Of a stretch of 64,000 nt of DNA, positions 45,340 to 55,854 are shown one piece after another. The DNA comes from Oceanospirillales bacterium (lineage in GTDB: Bacteria; Pseudomonadota; Gammaproteobacteria; Pseudomonadales; Balneatricaceae). The notes beneath the pieces are model-generated. The model was not told the origin of the DNA. It saw nothing but the letters and a program-made list of their open reading frames with translations, and did not search any database. Made by a program: the position numbers and the translations under genes. Location: positions 1-64,000 of the forward strand of contig JAAEYW010000004.1 in the NCBI GenBank assembly GCA_018223185.1, read 5' to 3'. Numbering within the stretch: the stretch's first letter is position 1; every line of letters begins with the position of its first letter.

Positions 45340-47109
45340 GTGAAAACTACCTTGTTTGACCTTATTTGGAAACTGAAGCGTGCCCTGGAAAAAGAGGGTC
45401 ATGCTCCAATTGACCTGCACAGGTTTACCGATGATGGTGAATATCGCCGTAAAATTCTGTTGAATGTGGACAGCAGTCAGTTTCAGTTCAGTGCCGGAAT
45501 CCGCGTGATTTATAAAGACCTTCTGAAGGATGAAGCGCTGGATCTGACTAAAGAGATCGATCTTCAAGAGGCCGAGGCGAATAATCCGGATAACTTCATT
45601 GAAACAGGTAGTGACAGACCGTCGGTAACAGGGGCTCGTACAGGATCTGAGCCCAAAGCGTCCAATCGGGTTGTTCAGGGACTGTTGGCAGTGGTTTTAC
45701 TGGTTGCGCTGGTGTTTGGATTTAAACTACTTCAGGAGCCTGAGGGCGAAACGGCAGCGGTTCAGGCCGTGGTTGAAACGACCGTAAGTCCGGCACCGGC
45801 AGTGGAGTCTGCGATATTAAAAGAGAAAAGACTGTTTCGATTGCACGGCTCAAATACCATCGGTGAGACTCTGGCACCTGAGCTTTTGAAAGCGTTTCTG
45901 TTGAGTCAGGGGGCAGAGGATATTCAGCTGCGTACCACCGCGGTGGAGGTGGAGAATAATCTTTTGTTCCGTATGCCGGGGGATAACTTTATATCGCGGA
46001 TTGAGATGCAGGCGCATGGCTCAAGCACCGGTTTTAAGTCGTTGGATCAGGGCGTTACCGATCTGGCTATGGCTTCACGGCGGATCAGGGAAGCAGAGAA
46101 TGACAAACTATCTTCACGTTATGGGGATCTCCGTTCCAAAGGAACCGAGCATATTATCGGTATGGATGGTCTGGCGGTTATCGTTAACCCTGCCAATCCG
46201 GTCAGTGATCTGAGTACTGCTCAACTGGCGATGCTGTTTTCCGGCTCGGTTGATAACTGGTCGGCGTTTGGAGGGCCTGATCTGCCGGTGAAGGTGTATG
46301 CCCGGGATGCCAATTCGGGTACCTGGGATTCCTTTAAATCGATGGTGCTGAAAAAACATGATAAAAAACTATCACCGAAAGCCGAACGTATTGAGTCCAG
46401 TATCGAACTTTCTGATCAGGTGAGCAAAGAGAAGGGGGCTATCGGTTTTATCGGGCTTCCCTATATTCTGCGGGCAAAGGCGCTGGCGATCTCTGATGAA
46501 GAGAACGCTCAGCCCATCTATCCAACGTCGTTTACCATCTCTACCGAGGACTATCCTCTGGTGCGCCGGCTGTATATGTACGAGCCTGCAACGGTGGGCA
46601 CGGGGTCAGTGATTGATCAGTTTATCCGCTTCGTTTTGTCAGAAAAGGGACAGGATGTTGTAAAAGAGGCCGGATTCATCTCACAGAATGTTTATAAAAC
46701 CCGGCCTGTGCTGAGCAATCAGCTACCGTCGGCATATATGCAACTGACTAAGAATGCAGAACGTCTCTCTCTTAATTTCCGCTTTCATAGTGGCACCATC
46801 ATGCTCGATAACAAGGCCCAGCGAGATCTTGACCGGGTGGTGAAATATTTTGAAGAGCACCCGGGGCAGTCTGCTATTCTGGTAGGGTTCTCAGATAGTA
46901 TCGGTGAGCCTGCCGCCAATCAGCAGATCTCACGACAGCGTGCGCAGACGGTGGAACAGGCGCTGCTTGCACGGGGCATCAATGTGCAGGTTGTAGAAGG
47001 AATGGGCGAAGCCGTTCCCATTGCATCGAATATAACCGGTGCCGGCCGTCAGCGTAACCGCCGGGTAGAGATCTGGGTGCGTAGTCCGGATTCGGTTGCC
47101 GGGTATTAA
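45340..47109 (+). CDS. membrane-anchored PstS-like/OmpA-domain fusion protein
   Basis: 589 aa from GTG 45340 with cggag before it. Residues 1-105 are a charged, soluble domain of unknown type that would be cytoplasmic. One TM helix spans about 111-131. A phosphate-binding-protein-like region (about 155-430) opens LHGSNTIGETLAPEL and has YARDANSGTWDSFK and VSKEKGAIGFIGL. A C-terminal OmpA-like peptidoglycan-binding domain (about 475-585) contains LVGFSDSIGEPAANQQISRQRAQTVEQAL and RRVEIWV. Likely a periplasmic ligand sensor linking the inner membrane to peptidoglycan. Ligand and output are not known. No pst genes nearby. Confidence 0.82.
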   Translation: MKTTLFDLIWKLKRALEKEGHAPIDLHRFTDDGEYRRKILLNVDSSQFQFSAGIRVIYKDLLKDEALDLTKEIDLQEAEANNPDNFIETGSDRPSVTGARTGSEPKASNRVVQGLLAVVLLVALVFGFKLLQEPEGETAAVQAVVETTVSPAPAVESAILKEKRLFRLHGSNTIGETLAPELLKAFLLSQGAEDIQLRTTAVEVENNLLFRMPGDNFISRIEMQAHGSSTGFKSLDQGVTDLAMASRRIREAENDKLSSRYGDLRSKGTEHIIGMDGLAVIVNPANPVSDLSTAQLAMLFSGSVDNWSAFGGPDLPVKVYARDANSGTWDSFKSMVLKKHDKKLSPKAERIESSIELSDQVSKEKGAIGFIGLPYILRAKALAISDEENAQPIYPTSFTISTEDYPLVRRLYMYEPATVGTGSVIDQFIRFVLSEKGQDVVKEAGFISQNVYKTRPVLSNQLPSAYMQLTKNAERLSLNFRFHSGTIMLDNKAQRDLDRVVKYFEEHPGQSAILVGFSDSIGEPAANQQISRQRAQTVEQALLARGINVQVVEGMGEAVPIASNITGAGRQRNRRVEIWVRSPDSVAGY

Positions 47110-47126
47110 TTCAGTCTGATGATGGT

Positions 47127-47168
47127 GCAGCCCGGTGGACAAGGCGCTCTGCCGGGCTGCCGTTTCTT
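47127..47168 (+). terminator. terminator after the PstS/OmpA fusion gene
   Basis: A 9-bp stem gcagcccgg/ccgggctgc with a 16-nt loop that can pair partly, then cgtttctt. 17 nt after the stop. Confidence 0.65.
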
Positions 47169-47213
47169 ACAGGAGTATTGAGAGTTCTTTTGAAGTCGTC
47201 TTGATGTGGTTTT

Positions 47214-47675
47214 CTACAGTACCTCGTAGCAATGCATCTCTACCAGGTCCGGTCTGCGTATTCCTGTACCGATAAACATGCGCTCTGTTATCCATCTCAT
47301 TGATGGAGCATCCGTCTCAAATTTTGGACAGCAGCGGAAATATATCTCAGAAGGGTCAACAGGTTCTCCTTTGATAAGGCGTTCGGTAATGTCCGGCTCA
47401 GCGACCCGAATGGCCCGGTTGTGGACGTAGATCAGTTCACCACTGTCCATCTCTAATACATAGTGTGCATCCAGGTCAGCCATACGGGGTGTGAGGATCA
47501 GCTGATAATCAGCCCCCCCGGATAAAACCTTTCCACTCCAGCCATTGCCTTCTACAGAACCACCAATAATTGGAATGACTCTTCGTTGCCCGTGTTGTGC
47601 ATGGCCAATTTCCTGAGGAGGATCGACTTTTACCCTTAGTTCAGCAAAGTGTTTAAGCTCTGGTGCGGTCGTCAT
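47214..47675 (-). CDS. DUF3237 domain protein
   Basis: 153 aa. Single DUF3237 beta-barrel-like domain: LKHFAELRVKVDPPQEIG at the N-terminus, RRVIPIIGGSVEGNGWSGKVLSGGADYQLI, YVLEMDSGELIYVHNRAIR and FETDAPSMRWITERMFIGTGIRRPDLVEMHCYEV. The function of this family is not established; it often occurs with catabolic genes. It stands back-to-back with the TRAP binding protein and probably shares its regulator. Confidence 0.85.
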   Translation of the reverse strand: MTTAPELKHFAELRVKVDPPQEIGHAQHGQRRVIPIIGGSVEGNGWSGKVLSGGADYQLILTPRMADLDAHYVLEMDSGELIYVHNRAIRVAEPDITERLIKGEPVDPSEIYFRCCPKFETDAPSMRWITERMFIGTGIRRPDLVEMHCYEVL

Positions 47676-47814
47676 TATTGTTTTTCCTCTGCTTTTTTGA
47701 TGATCGTTGTGTCTGATCTGTACAGGTTTAATGAAGTAAATGTCGGCACTTCAGCCTCACGGAAAAATATTGAGGATTGGCATATTTCTTTATGTTCTTA
47801 TATAGAGTCTTTTT

Positions 47815-47859
47815 GTTAATATGATAACTAATATTTATTGTTTAGTATGTCAACAATAA
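47815..47859. promoter_or_regulatory. operator-like palindromes in the DUF3237/TRAP intergenic region
   Basis: Two elements: GTTAATATGATAAC (47815-47828), nearly identical to the one before hpaD, and TTATTGTT-N9-AACAATAA (47835-47859), a perfect 8-bp inverted repeat. Both share a TATG core within GTT...AAC. They sit between divergent genes, the expected place for a repressor that controls both. Confidence 0.6.
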
Positions 47860-47971
47860 GTGGTTTTATCAATATGTGTATAGCAGGAGGACGGCATTGC
47901 CGGGGAGTGTACTCCGGTGTCATCTGAACCAGAGTTTGTTTGTTCAATGTGCAGCTAATCAGGAAAAAGAG

Positions 47972-48985
47972 ATGAAAAAAATAACAAAATTCTTAGCTAC
48001 TGCGAGTGTGTGTGCCGGGATGTTTGTGTCACTCAGTGCATCCGCTGTTACCACGCTTAAGGTGGGAACCTGGCTTCCGCCTACGGCACCACAAAACGCT
48101 ATTGTCTGGCCCACCTGGGCTAAGTGGGTTGAAGACGCGACTGAAGGCCGGGTGAAAGTACAGCTTGAATATGGTCTGGGACATCCGAAGTCGATGTTTG
48201 ATCTGGTGGAAGATCAGGTTATCGACGCCAGTTTTACGGTAAACGGCTATGTACCCGGGAGATTCTCCCTGGGTAGCATTGCTGAACTTCCAGGCGAAAG
48301 CTCTGATGCAGAGAAAGCATCTGTTGCACTCTGGAAAGTGCAGGAGAAGTACTTTAACCAGGCAGATGAATATGATGGTCTGAAGTTGCTGGGCTTGTTT
48401 GTTCACGGACCAGGGCAGTTGCATACAACCTTCCCGGTTAACTCGCTGGCTGACCTGAAAGACAAGAAGATCCGCATTGGTGGTGGTGTTGCCAGTGAAG
48501 TGGCTAAGCGTCTTGAGGTTACTGAGGTGGCGGCACCGGCACCAAAAATCTATGAGATGATGCAGCAGGGAGTGGTTGAAGGGGTTTTTCTCCCGGCGCT
48601 TGATCTGAAATATCTGAGACTGGCTGAAGTTTCTAAATACCTGACAGCCTTTCCGGATGGAATGTATACCACGACCTTCAGCTTCTTTATCAATCCTGAC
48701 TCTTTTGCTGCGCTGAGTGAAAAAGATCAGCGGGCGCTGATGAGTGTCTCTGGTGAAAAACTGTCCCGGTTAGCCGGTAAAACCTGGGGAGAGGCCGATG
48801 CCAACGGATATGCGGCCGCCAAAGAGAACGGTATTGTGATCGATCGCCTGAGTGAAACCGATCCTATGGTCGTTGAACTGAAAGCCAAAACCGCAGATAT
48901 GGCGGCTCAGTGGGTTGAAACAGCAAACGCTAAAAATGTTGATGGCACCGCTGCGCTGGAGATGTTCCGCTCACTGGCTAAGTAA
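47972..48985 (+). CDS. TRAP transporter substrate-binding protein (DctP family)
   Basis: 337 aa. Signal peptide MKKITKFLATASVCAGMFVSLSASA, then the DctP fold: TLKVGTWLPPTAPQNAIVWPTWAKWVEDATEGRVKV, the loop DLKDKKIRIGGGVASEVAKRLEV, VPAPKIYEMMQQGVVEGVFLP-like text and YTTTFSFFINPDSFAALSEKDQRAL. ATG 47972 follows aggaaaaagag. It captures an organic acid in the periplasm for a TRAP permease, but no permease genes (dctQ/dctM) lie in this window. Downstream genes are on the opposite strand. Confidence 0.92.
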   Translation: MKKITKFLATASVCAGMFVSLSASAVTTLKVGTWLPPTAPQNAIVWPTWAKWVEDATEGRVKVQLEYGLGHPKSMFDLVEDQVIDASFTVNGYVPGRFSLGSIAELPGESSDAEKASVALWKVQEKYFNQADEYDGLKLLGLFVHGPGQLHTTFPVNSLADLKDKKIRIGGGVASEVAKRLEVTEVAAPAPKIYEMMQQGVVEGVFLPALDLKYLRLAEVSKYLTAFPDGMYTTTFSFFINPDSFAALSEKDQRALMSVSGEKLSRLAGKTWGEADANGYAAAKENGIVIDRLSETDPMVVELKAKTADMAAQWVETANAKNVDGTAALEMFRSLAK

Positions 48986-49022
48986 AGTTATATGGCGGGT
49001 GCCCTGAGGGGGATTTTTGAAG

Positions 49023-49073
49023 AGGGTTTGTCAGTCGGTCTCTATCTGAAACTGTCTGCCAGACCCTTTTTTA
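49023..49073 (+). terminator. probable terminator after the TRAP binding-protein gene
   Basis: agggtttgtcag ... ctgccagaccctttttta forms an interrupted stem with a T-run, 38 nt after the stop. Imperfect but well placed. Confidence 0.55.
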
Positions 49074-49075
49074 CG

Positions 49076-50053
49076 TTAGCCCGTCCGCTGCTGGCTTTTA
49101 TCCAGTTGTCTGATTAAACCGTACAGTGCCGCAATATAGGGGGTATCTCTGCCAAGCTTTTCCGCTATCTCATAGACCACGCCAATCAGTGCTTCATATT
49201 CCAGCGCCCGGCCCGCTTCAATATCCTGCAGCATTGAGGTTTTGAATGCGCCGAGCTTACGGGTGGTTGCATTTCTCTCTTCGGGTGTTTGTGTGACAAC
49301 GCAGCCGATGGCATTACCTATCTCGAGAGCTTCGGTCATCGCCCTGCAGCAAAACTGATTTACCAGGGGATCGTCGAGAATACAATCGGCTGTTGTGCGG
49401 GTCAGCGCTGAAACCGGGTTGATGGTCATATTACCCAGCAGTTTATACCAGATATCCTGCTGAATTTTCTGAGATATTTCGACATTGAATCCCGCCTTTT
49501 TAAGACGTTTTCCCAGTTGAAGAGTGGGCTCTGATGGCGTGCCGCAGGGTTCGCCAATAATCAGTTTATTACCCATATTTAGTCTGATGACGCCGGGGGA
49601 CAGAACCGTTGCAGCCAGGTGCACAACGCAACCGATAACCTGCCGGCTGGGAATATACTCCCGAAGGTCGCCCTGAGGGTCGATCGTTGTGAGTATGCCG
49701 TCAGACAGCACACCCGGAAGGCCATCAAAGAACCACCAGGGAACTCCATTCATCGCCAGAAGAATACGGGTGTGTTCTCCGATCAGGGGCTTAAGCTGTT
49801 TGATGATCTGATTCATCGAAGGCTGTTTAACGGCGATAACAATCAGATCCTGAACGCCGAGTTTATCCGGCCCCGATACTGCAGTGACCGGATAACAGTG
49901 AGTCTCTCCATTTTCTGAGAGAGTGATTCCGTTTTGTTGTATCGCCTGAAGCGTATCTCCACGTGCAATGACTGAGACAGGGGGGCCTGAGGCGCTCAAA
50001 CGGGCGGCTATCAGTCCTCCGATCGCACCGGCACCATATACACATATCTGCAT
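49076..50053 (-). CDS. ketopantoate reductase-family oxidoreductase (PanE-like)
   Basis: About 325 aa. N-terminal Rossmann fold MQICVYGAGAIGGLIAARLSASG, then LLAMNGVPWWFFDGLPGV, the catalytic-Lys region QDIWYKLLGNMTINPVSALT and the C-terminal helical domain. ATG 50053 begins exactly at the Rossmann strand; the track's earlier ATG lies within the end of the aldolase gene's region and is rejected. The family reduces or oxidises 2-hydroxy/2-keto acids. Being in an operon with a class II aldolase and a TRAP binding protein nearby, a catabolic role is more likely than pantothenate synthesis. Confidence 0.88.
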   Translation of the reverse strand: MQICVYGAGAIGGLIAARLSASGPPVSVIARGDTLQAIQQNGITLSENGETHCYPVTAVSGPDKLGVQDLIVIAVKQPSMNQIIKQLKPLIGEHTRILLAMNGVPWWFFDGLPGVLSDGILTTIDPQGDLREYIPSRQVIGCVVHLAATVLSPGVIRLNMGNKLIIGEPCGTPSEPTLQLGKRLKKAGFNVEISQKIQQDIWYKLLGNMTINPVSALTRTTADCILDDPLVNQFCCRAMTEALEIGNAIGCVVTQTPEERNATTRKLGAFKTSMLQDIEAGRALEYEALIGVVYEIAEKLGRDTPYIAALYGLIRQLDKSQQRTG

Positions 50054-50072
50054 TGCAATACTCCGGGTCAGG

Positions 50073-50843
50073 TTAACGTTTAAAAGAGGCGTCCTGTTTC
50101 TCAACTAACCGCTTCATCGCTGCGAATACGTCTGCGCCAGCGCCAAATTCAGGGTCAAAATTAAGAGAGTCCGCGGTACATTTCTTCACAATCGCTTCAG
50201 GAATCATGCGTACTTTTCCCATCGCCATAGAGGCGCATTGCACTTCGCATGCCCGGTTGACCAGCCACATCAGAGCAAAGGCCTGAGCAAGGTTAGCGCC
50301 GATTACCACCGGGCCGTGATTGCGCAGCATCAGTACCGGTTTATCCCCGGCGCTGGCGAGTATGCGTTTTCCCTCGTCCATATGAACTGTGATTCCCTCG
50401 AACTCATGATAGGCAATCTTATCGTGCAACTGTGCCGCATAGAAGTTGCTGTACGACAGTCCCTCTTCCAGGCAGCAGACCGCCAGTGTGGCCGTGGTGT
50501 GAACGTGCATAATGCAGTGCCCACCGGGGACTTTATCGTGGATCTGGCTGTGAAAGGTGAATCCAGCCGGATTGATTGGCCAGTCAGAGTGGCCGATGAT
50601 GTTGCCTTCAATATCGACCTTGACCAGATTAGACGCAGTGACTTCGCTGTAGTGCAGGCCGAAAGGGTTAATGAGGAAATGCCCCTCTTCATCCGGAACG
50701 CGTAAAGAGATGTGATTGTAGATCGATTCATCCCATTTCTGGTACGCAAAGATCCGGTACATAGCAGCCAGATCCACCCGGGCATTCCACTCGGTTTCAC
50801 TGAATCTGGAAGGGCGTTCATAGTAACGGTCAGACAAAGACAT
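50073..50843 (-). CDS. class II aldolase/adducin family protein
   Basis: 256 aa. VDLAAMYRIFAYQKWDESIYNHISLRVPDEEGHFLINPFGLHYSEVTASNLVKVD opens the zinc-dependent class II aldolase fold. Metal ligands sit in HCIMHVHTTATLAVCCLEEGL and LMLRNHGPVVIG. Cleaves or decarboxylates small hydroxy-acids, or may act as an adducin-type protein; substrate unknown. 19 nt upstream of the PanE-like gene, so the two are co-transcribed. Divergent from a LysR regulator. Confidence 0.9.
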   Translation of the reverse strand: MSLSDRYYERPSRFSETEWNARVDLAAMYRIFAYQKWDESIYNHISLRVPDEEGHFLINPFGLHYSEVTASNLVKVDIEGNIIGHSDWPINPAGFTFHSQIHDKVPGGHCIMHVHTTATLAVCCLEEGLSYSNFYAAQLHDKIAYHEFEGITVHMDEGKRILASAGDKPVLMLRNHGPVVIGANLAQAFALMWLVNRACEVQCASMAMGKVRMIPEAIVKKCTADSLNFDPEFGAGADVFAAMKRLVEKQDASFKR

Positions 50844-50929
50844 CGGTGTTCCTCTTATTATTGTATAGGTAATGTGATTAACAGATTAATGAATCGTAGT
50901 GCAAGGAATGGCGCAATAAAAAGAATAAT

Positions 50930-50952
50930 AAATATTGGTCGGTTCGATATTT
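50930..50952. promoter_or_regulatory. LysR-type T-N11-A binding site
   Basis: AAATAT-N11-ATATTT, a perfect dyad with the LysR T-N11-A spacing, 18 bp before the LysR ATG and in the divergent gap to the aldolase gene. Likely the autoregulatory or activation box. Confidence 0.65.
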
Positions 50953-50970
50953 TTCTTATATGCTTCCGGC

Positions 50971-51924
50971 ATGAATACAAAGCAACTGATCTACTTTCTT
51001 AAAACCGCTGAGCTGAGCAGTATAGCGGCCGCCGCACGTGAGCTGGATATCGCACAGCCGAGTATCAGTCTGCAGCTGGACAATCTTGAGCATGAACTGG
51101 GCACCTCGCTGTTTGATCGTGATTATCGGGGCGTTCGGCTGACTGAGAGCGGACAGCTGTTCCGGACCCATGCTGAGTCGATTTTACGCCAGGTGGATCA
51201 GGCAAAACTGGATATCCGCCAGTCCGAAGAGGAACCAGCAGGCCGGCTGGCGCTGGGTATGACTCAGCCGATTGGTAATGTTGTTTCCGTGCCATTGTTA
51301 AAATTGGTGGAACAACGCTATCCCAGAATAGAGCTGGATCTGTTTGCCGGACTGTCTTACAACCTGTCTGCCCAGTTGCTCAGCGGCGAGATTGATCTGG
51401 CGATTTCATCCCCGGATGGCGGCGATATGAAGCAGCTGACCCGGGAGGTTCTGTTCCGGGAAAAGCTCTATCTGGCGATGGGGGTCAATCCACAGGTAGA
51501 CTCGCAAGAGGCGCTTCGCAACCGTACTCAAATAGCTTTTGCGGAGCTGACAAAGCATGAGGTGATTGTCACCGGGCGGCAGGACTCGCTGGGATATCTG
51601 TTGCGTCAGTACGAGCAGCAAACCGGTATCAAGGTGCGGCAAAAACCAGCCTTTGGTCAGTTGATGACAACCCTGCGATATGTTTCCGATGGCTATGGCA
51701 TGCTGCTGAGTCCCTCTTCCTCTTTTTATCATCTGGAGGCGATGGGGCAGATCCATGCGCTTGAGATTATTGAGCCCTCAATGGAACGGGATGTGTATAT
51801 TTCCACAGCGGCCAACCGTCCCCGAAGCTCTCTGATGCGCGCAGTTATTCCGTTGATACATGACGTTGTCCGGCAGGAGCACCTTTCAGGTCACTGGCGC
51901 GGGCAGCTGCTGGCTGAAGGCTGA
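50971..51924 (+). CDS. LysR-family transcriptional regulator
   Basis: 317 aa from ATG 50971 (the track's 50935 start adds a non-homologous leader). HTH: MNTKQLIYFLKTAELSSIAAAARELDIAQPSISLQLDNLEHELGTSLFDRDYRGVRLTESG. The effector domain begins GRLALGMTQPIGNVVSVPLL. The second half has the usual two-lobed organisation. It resembles NAC/CbI-type LysR regulators of catabolic operons. The divergent position implies that it controls the aldolase/PanE-like operon. Confidence 0.93.
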   Translation: MNTKQLIYFLKTAELSSIAAAARELDIAQPSISLQLDNLEHELGTSLFDRDYRGVRLTESGQLFRTHAESILRQVDQAKLDIRQSEEEPAGRLALGMTQPIGNVVSVPLLKLVEQRYPRIELDLFAGLSYNLSAQLLSGEIDLAISSPDGGDMKQLTREVLFREKLYLAMGVNPQVDSQEALRNRTQIAFAELTKHEVIVTGRQDSLGYLLRQYEQQTGIKVRQKPAFGQLMTTLRYVSDGYGMLLSPSSSFYHLEAMGQIHALEIIEPSMERDVYISTAANRPRSSLMRAVIPLIHDVVRQEHLSGHWRGQLLAEG

Positions 51925-52123
51925 GCGGAAACGATTCCGGGTAAATAACGGGCCTTGTCTGAAACACAACAGCCTGAAAATGATCGCGGGCGAAATGTTT
52001 GTGCTAAGTCCTCTCCCTCAGGGTCATCTGAAGCAATGAGTCAATAATGTGTGCTGCACTCTTTTCAGACTTTTATCTGATCGGCTGTCTGGTGTTTAAG
52101 CCTTGATAATATACGGAGCCAGA

Positions 52124-52744
52124 CTAATCAGCTTTTTGACGTTTCAGCATCATATCTACCGCGGTATTTGCCATCTCGTTCAGCTGGCTTTGTTCAGTAT
52201 AGATACCATCATTCAGCAGGCGGCAGAGTCCATGAAGCGTCGCCCAGTATACCTGTGCCGTTCTCAGCACTGAGTCACCTGACTGAATAACTTTCTGTTC
52301 ACACAGGTATTCGATCCAGTTGAGCCAGCTTTTAAAATGTTGCTTTGATCTGTTCAGAAGTGATTCGGTTGGGGTTCCATTGCGCCATATATCCCGGCCA
52401 AACATCAGGTCGTATTGCTCCCGGTATTTATAGGCAAGTTCAATGTAAGTATGTACATACTGAGTGAAAATCGTAGCCAGAGGCTCTGATGACTCTCGGG
52501 TCTGTACCTCTTGCAAAAGCGCTTCAACCCGTTGAAACCCTTGCTCAGCAATGGCGCACAACAGTGCGTTTTTATCTTTAAAGTGGTGGTAAGGGGCGGT
52601 TCTGGATACGCCCACCCTGTCAGCAAGCTTGCGCATTGAGAGGCTTTCGGTGCCTCCTTCTGCGATCATCTCTGTGGCTGTAAGCAACAGAGACTGATAG
52701 AGGTCACCGTGATGATAATTGTGGGAGGAGGCTGTCTGTTTCAT
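52124..52744 (-). CDS. TetR-family regulator
   Basis: 206 aa. N-terminal HTH: GDLYQSLLLTATEMIAEGGTESLSMRKLADRVGVSRTAPYHHFKDKNALLCAIAEQGF. The C-terminal ligand domain has the WHG-type pattern, ending LRTAQVYWATLHGLCRLLNDGIY. Divergent from fadH across 140 bp that hold two dyads, so it probably represses fadH and itself, with an acyl-CoA or enal as inducer (inference). Confidence 0.92.
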   Translation of the reverse strand: MKQTASSHNYHHGDLYQSLLLTATEMIAEGGTESLSMRKLADRVGVSRTAPYHHFKDKNALLCAIAEQGFQRVEALLQEVQTRESSEPLATIFTQYVHTYIELAYKYREQYDLMFGRDIWRNGTPTESLLNRSKQHFKSWLNWIEYLCEQKVIQSGDSVLRTAQVYWATLHGLCRLLNDGIYTEQSQLNEMANTAVDMMLKRQKAD

Positions 52745-52766
52745 CAGTGCAATCTATCAATCAATC

Positions 52767-52806
52767 TTGACAGTGTCAAAATATTACTCTATCTTGACGC
52801 TGTCTA
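52767..52806. promoter_or_regulatory. two TetR operator-like dyads overlapping the fadH promoter
   Basis: TTGACA-g-TGTCAA (52767-52779, perfect) and TTGACG-c-TGTCTA (52794-52806, imperfect), 27 bp apart centre to centre. The first half-site TTGACA can serve as a -35 with a 17-bp spacer to TATCTT, so a bound repressor would block transcription. Confidence 0.7.
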
Positions 52807-52833
52807 GTTTGGTTTTTCCTGTCTCTCTGGTGA

Positions 52834-54912
<2,079 letters not shown>

Positions 54913-54961
54913 AAGCGAATACTCGTTTGTAAACGCTATTCAAAGTATCGAGTACGTCCAT

Positions 54962-54989
54962 GGAGGGGAGTTATCCCCTCCGTTTATTT
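54962..54989 (+). terminator. terminator of fadH
   Basis: An 8-bp stem ggagggga/tcccctcc with a 4-nt loop and a gtttatttc tail, 50 nt after the stop. Confidence 0.88.
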
Positions 54990-55066
54990 CAGATTCAACC
55001 GTGTCTAAGGTGCTTCTTGTAGCGGAGGCGGTGGTCAGAGCATTCTGTTTTTTCAGGCTGAACACG

Positions 55067-55537
55067 TCAGATTGAACATCCGCCGCGACCATTTTTCGCA
55101 TGGTATTGCTGGTGGTACTCTTCTGCTCTCCAGAACTGGTCTGCAGGAGTGATCTCGGTAACAATCGGGTTGCCGAAAATCCCGCTTTTATCCAGTACTA
55201 CTTTGCTTTGTTCCGCCATAATTCGCTGATGGTCATTATGGTAGAAAATAGCTGAACGATACTGATCACCTATATCGGGCCCCTGACGATTGAGTGTGGT
55301 GGGGTCGTGCATCTGCCAGAAAATATCCAACAGCGTGTCATAGCTTATCTTCTGGTCGTCAAACTCCAGCTGAACCACTTCGGCGTGGCCGGTCGTTTTG
55401 TTACAGACATCCTGGTAAGTCGGGTTTTCGGTATGTCCACCCATATAGCCTACGGCGGTAGACGTCACCCCCGGGGTGCTGGCAAACCGCGATTCAACTC
55501 CCCAAAAGCATCCTGCTGCAAATGTTGCTGTTGGCAT
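55067..55537 (-). CDS. msrA: peptide methionine (S)-S-oxide reductase MsrA
   Basis: 156 aa. [15 protein letters not shown] holds the catalytic GCFWG Cys. [35 protein letters not shown] and [23 protein letters not shown] complete the MsrA signature. The C-terminal GGCSI supplies a candidate resolving Cys. Repairs oxidised methionine in the cytoplasm. Single gene. Confidence 0.95.
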   Translation of the reverse strand: MPTATFAAGCFWGVESRFASTPGVTSTAVGYMGGHTENPTYQDVCNKTTGHAEVVQLEFDDQKISYDTLLDIFWQMHDPTTLNRQGPDIGDQYRSAIFYHNDHQRIMAEQSKVVLDKSGIFGNPIVTEITPADQFWRAEEYHQQYHAKNGRGGCSI

Positions 55538-55854
55538 GCTACTGCTCCTGTTTATTCCTGAACTGTTGATCTCAACTTATAGATAGATGTTAGACGGATT
55601 TTTGCCTTTTTGGATCATTTTTATTTTGTTAATGCGGAAAATTACAGCTTGGAGACGCAAATGTTAAAAAATGGTGCGATGCAGCACGTAATGCGCGTTT
55701 TTGGTTCTAAAGTTCTGTGATTGAATCTTTGTTTTTTTTATAAGTGTTTGATAAGTAATAGTTTTTATGTCGGTTGGCGTGCTGATTGCTATCCTTTTTA
55801 TCAGTTAATAAATCTTTTGCTTTGTAAAAAAGACTATCTGTAAGGGGAATGTCA
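55538..55854. other. 317-bp AT-rich intergenic region upstream of the porin gene
   Basis: Very AT-rich, with a T-run near 55732-55740. A 19-codon ORF (55661-55720, behind ttggag) is present but unconvincing. It presumably holds both divergent promoters. Confidence 0.5.

Noticed and set aside
55661-55720. 19-codon ORF (MLKNGAMQHVMRVFGSKVL) behind ttggag
   Set aside because: Too short and without recognisable features in an AT-rich gap; chance is likely.
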